NCBI GenBank assembly: GCA_023136735.1
Contig: JAGLQQ010000187.1
Coordinates: forward strand, 1 to 9,530
Source: Candidatus Omnitrophota bacterium
GTDB taxonomy: Bacteria > Omnitrophota > Gorgyraeia > B26-G9
Reading direction: 5' to 3'
Length of the DNA: 9,530 nt
How positions within the stretch are numbered: the stretch's first letter is position 1; every line of letters begins with the position of its first letter. The notes under the pieces were generated by a model. That model searched no databases and was not told the DNA's origin. It saw only the letters and a list, made by a program, of their open reading frames with translations. Positions 1 through 7,438 of the stretch are shown one piece after another. Position numbers and translations under genes: made by a program.

Positions 1-2
1 AA

Positions 3-59
3 GACGAAAAACGCTTGAAGACAGATGGATTTGTTGACAAGTTTTATTCTATATGTTAA
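3..59 (+). CDS. Possible 3' end of an upstream gene (unidentified)
   Basis: One frame is open from the left edge and ends at a TAA at 57-59. It gives 18 residues ending in FVDKFYSIC. The other two forward frames stop earlier (16-18 and 35-37). Eighteen open codons are not significant by themselves, and a sigma70-like -35 hexamer lies within the stretch. No function can be assigned, and it may be non-coding. Confidence 0.25.
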   Translation, partial: DEKRLKTDGFVDKFYSIC

Positions 60-62
60 CCT
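34..62 (+). promoter_or_regulatory. Candidate sigma70-type promoter for the pilus operon
   Basis: A perfect -35 hexamer TTGACA at 34-39 is followed after 17 bp by TAACCT at 57-62. The latter matches only 3 of 6 positions of TATAAT, but these are the key T1, A2 and T6. The predicted start, near 69, would give a leader of about 80 nt before the first gene at 149. No sigma54 -24/-12 element is visible in 1-148, so the motor genes probably do not share the pilin's sigma54 control. The -10 is weak and the call is tentative. Confidence 0.4.
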
Positions 63-148
63 ATTTTAAAGTGTGAAGTAACTTTAAGTGTAAGCTTGGT
101 TTAGAAAATTTATGTTTTTAGTTGTGCATCATTTAAATAGGGGGGAGT

Positions 149-757
149 TTGAAAGCTCTAGAAAGATATTTTATAAGAAAAAGGATTTTAATAGGGCGAA
201 AACTGCAATTTAAATATGTTGGCGTAATTCTGGGTGCGGTGCTTGCATCGTGCACTTTAATAATCATCACAGTATATTTTTCCTGCTGGACATCTCTTGT
301 AGAAATAGACGCAAGTATCCAAACTACAGCTGCGATCGGCAAGATACTCGACAATATAAACTTATTAATACTTTTTGAACTGCCTATCTTGCTGCTTCTT
401 GCTTGTTTCATCGGGATTGTGTTTTCTCTCAAGATTGCCGGTCCTGTTTACCGACTTCAAAAAGCAGCACGTGATGTTGCTAGTGGAGACCTTACTACGA
501 GTATTAGCTTAAGAAGTGATGATGAGCTTAAAAATCTTTCCGATGCGTTTAACTCTGTTATTGAAAATATGCAGAGATTGGTAAGTAAGGATAAAAAATT
601 GATTTTTGAGCTTTCGCAAATAACAAATAATTTATATGTCAGTCTAAAAGATAAAAAGATTAATGAAGCTGATGCGCTGGCTTTAATCAGAAAACTTAAT
701 GATCTGGTAGGGGAACTTAAAACACTTATATCGCAGTATAAAATAGAAAAAGGTTAA
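149..757 (+). CDS. Stand-alone HAMP-domain membrane protein
   Basis: This 202-residue inner-membrane protein has a basic N-terminus and a first membrane segment at about 23-47. A short periplasmic loop follows at about 48-71, then a second membrane segment at 72-93. A HAMP domain covers about 94-146, with the typical GPV turn (98-100), GDL (113-115) and DDEL (124-127). The last 55 residues are charged and probably helical. There is no kinase, MCP signalling, cyclase or PAS domain, so it resembles the front half of a chemoreceptor or kinase without an output module. The start is TTG at 149: an in-frame TAA lies at 134-136 and no other start occurs before about codon 32. The GGGGGAG at 141-147 is only 1 nt from it, which is unusually close. 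It begins the T4P operon, 4 nt before pilT1. A role in signalling to the pilus machinery or to the downstream kinase is inferred from context only. Confidence 0.85.
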   Translation: MKALERYFIRKRILIGRKLQFKYVGVILGAVLASCTLIIITVYFSCWTSLVEIDASIQTTAAIGKILDNINLLILFELPILLLLACFIGIVFSLKIAGPVYRLQKAARDVASGDLTTSISLRSDDELKNLSDAFNSVIENMQRLVSKDKKLIFELSQITNNLYVSLKDKKINEADALALIRKLNDLVGELKTLISQYKIEKG

Positions 758-761
758 GAGT

Positions 762-1808
762 ATGGAGATTCTTGATCTAATCCGCGTGGCAATAGAAAAG
801 AATGTTTCTGATTTGCATCTGACAGTTGGATTGCCACCGATGATGCGTATTCACGGAAAGCTGACGCCAAGCGAGGCTGACCCATTGAGCGTTAATGATG
901 TGGAAAACCTGACATCTAAGATGCTTAATGAAGAGCAAAAAATTAAGCTTGAGCAGGCTAGAAGCATTGATTTCACCTATAGTTATATCGCACGTTTTCG
1001 TGTGAATGTCTTTTATGAAAAAGGCTATCTTGCCGCTGCCCTTCGTTTTATTCCTTTTGAGATCCCTGACCTGGGTCAAATGAAAGTTCCTTATATAGTC
1101 AGTGAACTTGCTAGAAAACAAAGGGGTCTTGTTTTGGTTACAGGGCCGACAGGATCCGGCAAATCAACAACACTAGCCGCAATGATAAATCTGGTGAATA
1201 TGGAGCAGGCTTGTCATATTATTACAATTGAGGATCCAATAGAGTATCTCCATCCTCACAAAAAGAGCATTGTAAATCAAAGGGAGATATATTCAGATAC
1301 GCCTTCTTTTTCAGTAGCTTTAAGAGACGCGTTGCGTGAAGACCCTGATGTTATTCTTGTCGGAGAAATGCGTGATCTGGAAACAATGTCAACTGCTATA
1401 ACTGCAGCTGAAACAGGACATCTTGTGTTTGCTACTTTGCATACCGTGGATGCTGTGCAGACAATTGATAGAATTATTGATGTCTTCCCTGAAGGACAGC
1501 AGTCGCAGATAAGATTACAGACTTCACTAGCATTACAGGGAGTAATATCCCAGCGGCTGATCCCAAGAGCTGATGGAAAGGGCAGAGTGGCTGCGATAGA
1601 GGCGATGACTGTTACTCCTGCGGTAGCTAATCTTATCAGAGAGAGAAAGACACATCAGATTTATTCTATGATCGAAACAGGTACAAGAGATGGTATGCTT
1701 AGCATGAACCAGTCCCTTGCAGATTTATGCAAGTCGCGTTTTATTAGAATCGGTGATGCAATCACATATTCTAATAAACCTGAACTACTGAAAAGGATGT
1801 TATTATAA
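762..1808 (+). CDS. pilT: PilT-family twitching motility ATPase (first paralog)
   Basis: The protein has 348 residues, the usual PilT length. The N-terminal PAS-like half carries the family signature SDLHL (16-20). The RecA-like half has Walker A GPTGSGKST (128-136), the Asp box IEDPIE (156-161), Walker B VILVGEMRD (197-205) and the His box HLVFATLHT (220-228). In the family this cytoplasmic hexamer hydrolyses ATP to depolymerise the pilus and drive retraction. The C-terminal AIRNLIRE retraction motif is altered here to AVANLIRE (287-294), so isoleucine and arginine are replaced by valine and alanine. It may be a PilU-like accessory or a specialised retraction motor. The ATG follows AAGG at 750-753, which overlaps the end of the HAMP gene. 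pilT2 begins 2 nt after its stop. PilT-family identity is certain; the division of labour with its neighbour is unknown. Confidence 0.96.
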   Translation: MEILDLIRVAIEKNVSDLHLTVGLPPMMRIHGKLTPSEADPLSVNDVENLTSKMLNEEQKIKLEQARSIDFTYSYIARFRVNVFYEKGYLAAALRFIPFEIPDLGQMKVPYIVSELARKQRGLVLVTGPTGSGKSTTLAAMINLVNMEQACHIITIEDPIEYLHPHKKSIVNQREIYSDTPSFSVALRDALREDPDVILVGEMRDLETMSTAITAAETGHLVFATLHTVDAVQTIDRIIDVFPEGQQSQIRLQTSLALQGVISQRLIPRADGKGRVAAIEAMTVTPAVANLIRERKTHQIYSMIETGTRDGMLSMNQSLADLCKSRFIRIGDAITYSNKPELLKRMLL

Positions 1809-1810
1809 CT

Positions 1811-2899
1811 ATGGAACTTAAGGAATTATTGGTAATTACTACAGAAAGAGGGGCTTCTGATTTACATGTTGTATGCGGCAGCCCTCCTGTACTGCGTGTA
1901 AACGGTGAGCTTGTAATCCTGGAAGAAATAGGCAGAGTTACACCTCAGATTGCTAAAGATTATGCCTATGCGATGCTTAATTCAGAGCAGATAAAAGAAT
2001 TTGAATCTGAGTATGATCTTGATTTTTCATTTGGTATCCCAGGGGTGGGAAGGTTCCGCGTTAATCTTCATAAACAGCGCAGCAGTATTGGAATTGCATT
2101 GCGCAGGCTAGCTTCAGAGATTAAAACCGTAGATGAATTAGAGCTGCCTGATATTGTCAAAGATTTTGCCATGCTTGATAAGGGTATGATTTTAGTTACT
2201 GGAGCTGCTGGAAGCGGTAAGTCAACTACTTTAGCCGCTATGATGAATATAATTAATACACAAAGAAGAGCTCATGTAATTACGGTTGAGGATCCTATCG
2301 AATATCTATATTCTCATAAAAAGAGTATTATCGAACAAAGAGAAGTAGGCTCTGATACGAAGTCATTTGCCAATGCTTTGAAGTATGTACTTCGTCAGGA
2401 TCCTAATGTGATTCTTGTTGGAGAGTTAAGAGATTTAGAAACGATTTCTCATGCAATAACTGCGGCTGAGACTGGACATCTTGTCTTGGGGACTTTACAT
2501 ACGACAGATGCTGTGCAGACGATTGACAGGCTTATTGATGTTTTTCCTCCTTACCAGCAGCAGCAGGTGAGGATACAGGTTTCGCTGACATTGCAGGGGG
2601 TAGTTTGTCAGCAATTAATGTTAAGCAAGGATAAGCAGCGCCGTGTTCCGGTAGTTGAGACAATGGTTGCAACTCCTGCTATCAGAAATCTTATACGGGA
2701 ATCCAAAACATTTCAGATTTACTCATCTTTAGAAACTGGGGTTAAGGTTGGAATGCAGAGTGTAGATATGGCTTTGGCTGAGCTTGTGCACAAGGGGCTT
2801 ATTCCTGAGGAAGATGCATATCTTAAGGCTCGAGATGCCGAAGGGGTAAAACGTCGCCTGAAAAAACTACAGGAGAGTACAGATAATGCCGGCGGATAA
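1811..2899 (+). CDS. pilT: PilT-family twitching motility ATPase (second paralog)
   Basis: This is a 362-residue PilT homolog directly behind the first. It has SDLHV (16-20), the Asp box VEDPIE (159-164), Walker B VILVGELRD (200-208), the His box HLVLGTLHT (223-231) and an intact C-terminal AIRNLIRE (290-297), the motif needed for retraction in characterised PilT proteins. Its P-loop reads GAAGSGKST (131-139), with Ala-Ala where PilT usually has Pro-Thr. The Gly, Lys and Ser that contact phosphate are kept, so ATP binding should survive. The tail beyond about 335 is charged and longer than in the first paralog. The two genes look like an old tandem duplication, since the order of motifs is identical and the flanks are similar. 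Its 3' end overlaps pilB by 14 nt, which suggests translational coupling. This copy is the better candidate for the main retraction motor. Confidence 0.96.
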   Translation: MELKELLVITTERGASDLHVVCGSPPVLRVNGELVILEEIGRVTPQIAKDYAYAMLNSEQIKEFESEYDLDFSFGIPGVGRFRVNLHKQRSSIGIALRRLASEIKTVDELELPDIVKDFAMLDKGMILVTGAAGSGKSTTLAAMMNIINTQRRAHVITVEDPIEYLYSHKKSIIEQREVGSDTKSFANALKYVLRQDPNVILVGELRDLETISHAITAAETGHLVLGTLHTTDAVQTIDRLIDVFPPYQQQQVRIQVSLTLQGVVCQQLMLSKDKQRRVPVVETMVATPAIRNLIRESKTFQIYSSLETGVKVGMQSVDMALAELVHKGLIPEEDAYLKARDAEGVKRRLKKLQESTDNAGG

Positions 2900-4586
2900 G
2901 GGTAAAAAAAAACGTTTAGGTGAATATCTTATTGATAAAGGATTGGTAAGCAGTGACCAGGTTAAAAAAGCTCTTGATGAGCAGAAAAAAGCTGGGTCAC
3001 GTCTTGGTCAGACCTTAATTGAACTGGGATTTCTAAAAGAAGATGAGTTGATTGTTGTGCTTGCTCAGCAATTGGGGCTTGCTCATATAGATATTTTAAG
3101 TTACGGTTTAAAACCAGCTGTTGTAAAACTTATTCCGGAGAAAGTTGCCCGCCGTTATGAATTAATTGCTCTTGAGAAAGTAGGCAATAATTTAACTATA
3201 GCTATGGCTGATCCTTTAAATGTTTTTGCAATAGATGAAGTTCAGCAATTAACCAACTGTATGATTGAGCCGGTGATTTGTTCTCGGCTATCTCTTTTTA
3301 AGGTTTTGGATAGATGTTATAAACAAACTGATACTCAGCCAAACGAAAATGCAGATTCATATGAAGCATCACAGCCTTTGGTTTCTGAGCCTAAAGAGCA
3401 GCTTTCCCTAGTTGCGGGTAAAGAGATAATTGAATTAGTTGATACAATTATTCGTCATTGTGTTCAGCAACGCGCGACAGATATTCATATCGAACCAGAT
3501 GAGGAAGAAATGCGCGTGCGTTGCCGTGTGGATGGGTTTTTAAGGGAGTTTAACACTTACCCTAAAGATGTGCAGCTTCCTTTGACCTCGCGAATTAAAG
3601 TGCTCTCAAACCTGGATATTTCTGAGAAACGGGTGCCCCAGGATGGTAGATTCCAATTTGAATACGAAAACCGCAAGCTTGATTTACGTGTATCAACTTT
3701 GCCGACAGTACTTGGTGAGAAGATAGTTATGCGGGTACTTGATAAAACAATGGTGATCGTGGCATTAGAAAAGTTAGGATTTCTAATTGATGATCAGGAG
3801 AAATTTGAGAAGTTGATAACACGGCCTTACGGAATGATTCTTGTTACTGGTCCTACTTCAAGCGGAAAAACGACAACATTGTATTCGGCCTTGAGCAAAA
3901 TTAACACTATTGAAAAAAATATTCTTACAGTTGAAGATCCTGTGGAATACCGACTTAAGATGATCAATCAGGTCCAGGTTAACCCACGAGCTGGTTTAAC
4001 GTTTGCCGCTGGGCTGCGCAGTTTTTTAAGGCAGGATCCTAATGTTATAATGATTGGGGAGATCAGAGATCTTGAGACGGCTGAAATAGCCATACAGTCT
4101 GCATTGACCGGCCATTTGGTTTTAAGTACTATTCATACAAATGACGCTCCTTCAACAATCACACGTTTAATAGACATGAAGATTGATGCTTTTCTTGTGG
4201 CCTCTGCGGTATCAGGCATTCTTGCCCAAAGGCTTATAAGGACTATTTGTGAGAATTGCAAAGAGGCATATACGCCTAATGAAGAAATGCTTCGTAGTCT
4301 TAATCTTGATGCAGGCGTTAATACTTATACTTTTTACAAAGGCAAAGGGTGTGATGATTGCAATGGAAGCGGGTATAGAGGCCGAATAGGAATATATGAG
4401 CTGATGATTATTAATGATGCTATTAGAGAATTGATTTTGGCAAATGCTCCTGTTGTTGAAATGAAAAAAGTGGCAAAGTCTCATGGCATGAACACACTTC
4501 GTGAAGATGGGCTTAAAAAGGTTGTAAACGGAATTACAACTATTGAGGAAGTATTTCGGGCAACTGCCGATGAAGCGAAAGGATAG
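2886..4586 (+). CDS. pilB: Type IV pilus assembly ATPase PilB with MshEN domain
   Basis: This 566-residue extension ATPase would power pilin polymerisation as a cytoplasmic hexamer bound to PilC. The N-terminal MshEN domain (about 8-145) has two 24-residue motifs of the RLG...L...G...L...L..Q type at 10-33 and 39-62, separated by exactly five residues. This is the arrangement that binds c-di-GMP in MshE. A linker rich in Glu, Gln and Ser (about 146-172) leads to the ATPase core. The core has Walker A GPTSSGKTT (322-330), the Asp box VEDPVE (349-354), Walker B VIMIGEIRD (387-395) and the His box HLVLSTIHT (410-418). A zinc-binding tetracysteine is present (C455, C458, C489, C492). The start overlaps pilT2, with AGGAG at 2871-2875 ten nt before ATG. 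Two adjacent PilT genes and PilC argue for PilB of a T4P rather than GspE of type II secretion. Confidence 0.97.
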   Translation: MPADKGKKKRLGEYLIDKGLVSSDQVKKALDEQKKAGSRLGQTLIELGFLKEDELIVVLAQQLGLAHIDILSYGLKPAVVKLIPEKVARRYELIALEKVGNNLTIAMADPLNVFAIDEVQQLTNCMIEPVICSRLSLFKVLDRCYKQTDTQPNENADSYEASQPLVSEPKEQLSLVAGKEIIELVDTIIRHCVQQRATDIHIEPDEEEMRVRCRVDGFLREFNTYPKDVQLPLTSRIKVLSNLDISEKRVPQDGRFQFEYENRKLDLRVSTLPTVLGEKIVMRVLDKTMVIVALEKLGFLIDDQEKFEKLITRPYGMILVTGPTSSGKTTTLYSALSKINTIEKNILTVEDPVEYRLKMINQVQVNPRAGLTFAAGLRSFLRQDPNVIMIGEIRDLETAEIAIQSALTGHLVLSTIHTNDAPSTITRLIDMKIDAFLVASAVSGILAQRLIRTICENCKEAYTPNEEMLRSLNLDAGVNTYTFYKGKGCDDCNGSGYRGRIGIYELMIINDAIRELILANAPVVEMKKVAKSHGMNTLREDGLKKVVNGITTIEEVFRATADEAKG

Positions 4587-4591
4587 CGCTG

Positions 4592-6028
4592 ATGATGAAT
4601 ACATACTCACTCAAGAGACGGGTGAGGACCAACCTGATGATTACCATCCCGTTATTAATTGTTATCCTTGTTTGTGGGTCTCTGGTTTTTTCCTATTATA
4701 TTGTTAGAATAAATTTTCTAAAATTAGTAGACGATAAAGATATATTAATCTTTAAATCGGTAATTGATATCTTAGGCAGGCAGATTTGGATTGGATCTAT
4801 ATTCGCGTTTTTTTTTGGCATTATCCTTGCATATGCGATTACGCTGCCGATAAAAAGACTTACTACAAGCGCAAAACAAATTGCTACCGGTGATTTAAGC
4901 CGTATAGTACAGGTCAGTAGTGAAGATGAGATCGGAGCATTGGGAAAATCTTTTAATGCTATGGTTTTATCGCTTAATGAACATATAATCGAAAGTATGA
5001 CCGGCGGAGTTATTACTATAAACATGAATGGAGTTATCGCTACTTTTAATAAATCAGCGGAACTTATTCTTGGGTATAATACCTATGACCTTGTTGGCAA
5101 ATCTGTATTTGATGCTTTTCCTGCTAGTGGAAAAAACGCGTCTTTAAATGCGATAATCAGGGAAACTTTGCAGGGGAAGAAAACCAGTTCGTCGCGTGAA
5201 ATCAATATTTATTCTAAAGCAGGCAAAAAAATTCCTATTGGGATCACAACATCTCTTTTAAGGGACAAAAAGAATACTTTTCTCGGCATTGTTGTTACTT
5301 TTAAAGACTTGGCCCAAATTAAACATCTGGAAGAACAGGTGCGCAGGGCAGACAGACTTGCTGCTGTAGGAAGCCTGGCGGCAGGTGTTGCGCATGAAAT
5401 ACGTAATCCTCTGGGGTCGGTTAAAGGTCTGGTGCAGCTTTTAAAGGAAGATCTAAAGGATGACGATCAGAAAAAGGCATATGCTGATATAATAGTAAAG
5501 GAAGTTGACCGCTTGAATAAAGTTGTTGAGGAATTATTGAGCTTTGCCCGTCCGGATGCCTCAGAGCTTGAGGCAAACTTTATCCAGTTGAATATTAACG
5601 ATGTTATTGAACAAACACTTCTTCTAGCTGAGCATGATTCCAAAAGGGAAAAAATACAAATAATTAAGGAGTTTTCTTCCGATGTTCCTCTTGTGCTTGC
5701 TGATGCTAAGAAATTGCAGCAAGCGTTTTTAAATATAATTTTTAATGCCTTTGGCGCCATGGAAGACGGTGGAGACTTGACCATAAAAACGAGTTTTAAC
5801 AAAAGCACGAAGGTTTTGAATATTGCATTTTCAGATACCGGTATAGGTATATCAGATGAAGGCCAAAAAAAAATATTTGACCCTTTTTATACCGCTAAGG
5901 CAAGCGGCACTGGATTGGGTTTAACAATATCTCATCAGATAATCTCTAGCCACCAGGGCAGGATCAATGTCAAGAGTGAGATGGGGCAAGGTACGACGTT
6001 CACTATAAGCTTGCCGGAGAAAAGGTAA
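4592..6028 (+). CDS. Membrane sensor histidine kinase, HAMP-PAS-HisKA-HATPase (PilS-like by context)
   Basis: This 478-residue kinase has a basic N-terminus, membrane segments at about 15-38 and 66-86, and a small periplasmic loop of about 27 residues. It continues with HAMP (about 86-135, GDL 100-102, EDEIG 111-115) and a PAS domain (about 130-243). The dimerisation H-box is AHEIRNP (267-273) with H268 as the phosphoacceptor. In the ATP-binding domain the N-box carries N385, G1 is DTGIGI (415-420), the F-box is FDPFYTAK (429-436) and G2 is GTGLGL (439-444). All catalytic motifs are intact. It would autophosphorylate and pass phosphate to the regulator encoded 11 nt downstream. Classic PilS has six membrane helices; this two-TM HAMP-PAS layout is closer to NtrY, AtoS or ZraS, so the PilS role rests on the locus. 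ATG codons occur at 4592 and 4595; AAAGGA (4578-4583) fits either. Confidence 0.93.
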   Translation: MMNTYSLKRRVRTNLMITIPLLIVILVCGSLVFSYYIVRINFLKLVDDKDILIFKSVIDILGRQIWIGSIFAFFFGIILAYAITLPIKRLTTSAKQIATGDLSRIVQVSSEDEIGALGKSFNAMVLSLNEHIIESMTGGVITINMNGVIATFNKSAELILGYNTYDLVGKSVFDAFPASGKNASLNAIIRETLQGKKTSSSREINIYSKAGKKIPIGITTSLLRDKKNTFLGIVVTFKDLAQIKHLEEQVRRADRLAAVGSLAAGVAHEIRNPLGSVKGLVQLLKEDLKDDDQKKAYADIIVKEVDRLNKVVEELLSFARPDASELEANFIQLNINDVIEQTLLLAEHDSKREKIQIIKEFSSDVPLVLADAKKLQQAFLNIIFNAFGAMEDGGDLTIKTSFNKSTKVLNIAFSDTGIGISDEGQKKIFDPFYTAKASGTGLGLTISHQIISSHQGRINVKSEMGQGTTFTISLPEKR

Positions 6029-6039
6029 ATAGATTAAAT

Positions 6040-7437
6040 ATGAAACCTAGAATACTTGTAGTAGATGATGATAGAAGTTTTCGATTTCTTCTGATAGAGA
6101 CATTACAGAAGGAAGGGTATGATGTAGTCTCAGCGTCAAACGGAGAAGAGGCTCTTGATATTTATGCAAGTGTTGGGCCTTTTAATGTAATTACGCTTGA
6201 TGTGAAGATGCCAGGCATAGACGGGTTTGAAGTGCTCTCAAGAATTAAAGAGACAAATCCCAAGCAGTTAATTGTTATTATAACTGCCTATGGTGCTCAG
6301 AAGATAGCAATTGAAGCAATTAAAAAAGGTGCGTATGATTATTTTACAAAACCGTTTGAAATAGATGAGCTGCGATTGGTTATAAGCAGAGCGCTTGAAT
6401 GTAACCGGCTTAATTGTGAAAATAGGAAACTTAAAGAAGAGCTGGGTAAGAATTTTAAATTCAAAGAAATGATCGGCTCATCAGGCAAGATGATGGAGGT
6501 TTTTGAAATAATTAAAAAAGTAACTAGTACAGATATTACTGTTCTCGTGCAGGGAGAAAGCGGAACAGGCAAGGAGTTGGCGGCAAGAGCCATACATTAT
6601 AATTCTAGCCGTTGTAAAGGACCTTTTATTAAAGTTAATTGCGCGGCAATTCCTGAGGGTATTCTGGAAAGTGAGCTTTTCGGCCATGAAAAAGGTGCTT
6701 TTACTGATGCGATTTCAAGAAAAACCGGAAGATTTGAAGCTGCAGACAAAGGGACAATCTTTCTTGATGAAATTGGAGATATGAGCCTGTCTATGCAGGC
6801 AAAGATACTGCGTATTTTGCAGGAAAAAGAGTTTGAGCGGGTGGGTTCTACGCAGGCAATTAAAGTTGATGTTAGGGTCATAGCCGCTACTAATAAAGAT
6901 TTATTTCGTTGTGTTAAAGAAGACCAATTTCGCAAGGATCTTTTTTACCGCATTAATGTTGTTTCGATCAAGCTGCCGCCTTTGAGAGAAAAACGAGAGG
7001 ATATTCCTCTTTTGTTTGAACATTTTATGCATAAATTTAATAAAGAATTTAGCAAGTCCATAGAGCATATCTCACTTGAAGCTATGGAATTATTGATGAA
7101 ATATTCTTGGCCTGGTAATGTTCGGGAGCTTGAGAATATTTTACAGAGGGCTATTATTCTAAGTGAGGGAAAAAATATTACCAATAAGGATCTTCCTTTT
7201 TATATACAATTTTTAGAAAGTGAAATAAAGATGGAGATAGGAACTGCAGATTTCTCTAAGTCTTTAATCGATACTGTAAAAGATATAACCGATGAAGTAG
7301 AAAAGCAGATTATCCTAAAGGCCTTAAAAAAAACAAACTGGAATCGTTCGGAAACAGCTGGCCTTCTGAAAATTAGCAGGAAGAGTTTATTTAATAAAAT
7401 GAAACGCTGTAATCTGATTCAGGCAGAGGAACAATAA
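6040..7437 (+). CDS. Sigma54-dependent NtrC-family response regulator (PilR-like by context)
   Basis: This 465-residue regulator has three domains. The receiver (about 1-120) has the acidic pocket D9-D11, phosphoacceptor D54, T82 and K104. The AAA+ domain (about 145-372) has Walker A GESGTGKE (172-179), a sigma54-contact loop reading GAFTDA (219-224) instead of GAFTGA, Walker B TIFLDEIGD (239-247) and the arginine-finger segment FRKDLFYR (297-304). A Fis-type helix-turn-helix follows at about 420-460 (NRSETAGLLKISRKSLFNK, 435-453). Phosphorylated, it should assemble as a ring and remodel sigma54 holoenzyme. The kinase gene immediately before it is the obvious partner. The near-consensus sigma54 promoter at 8771-8786, ahead of the pilin, is the obvious target. 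The ribosome site is weak (AAAAGG at 6020-6025, 14 nt from ATG), so translation may be coupled to the kinase gene. Family and domains are certain; the PilR role is inferred. Confidence 0.95.
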   Translation: MKPRILVVDDDRSFRFLLIETLQKEGYDVVSASNGEEALDIYASVGPFNVITLDVKMPGIDGFEVLSRIKETNPKQLIVIITAYGAQKIAIEAIKKGAYDYFTKPFEIDELRLVISRALECNRLNCENRKLKEELGKNFKFKEMIGSSGKMMEVFEIIKKVTSTDITVLVQGESGTGKELAARAIHYNSSRCKGPFIKVNCAAIPEGILESELFGHEKGAFTDAISRKTGRFEAADKGTIFLDEIGDMSLSMQAKILRILQEKEFERVGSTQAIKVDVRVIAATNKDLFRCVKEDQFRKDLFYRINVVSIKLPPLREKREDIPLLFEHFMHKFNKEFSKSIEHISLEAMELLMKYSWPGNVRELENILQRAIILSEGKNITNKDLPFYIQFLESEIKMEIGTADFSKSLIDTVKDITDEVEKQIILKALKKTNWNRSETAGLLKISRKSLFNKMKRCNLIQAEEQ

Positions 7438-7438
7438 T

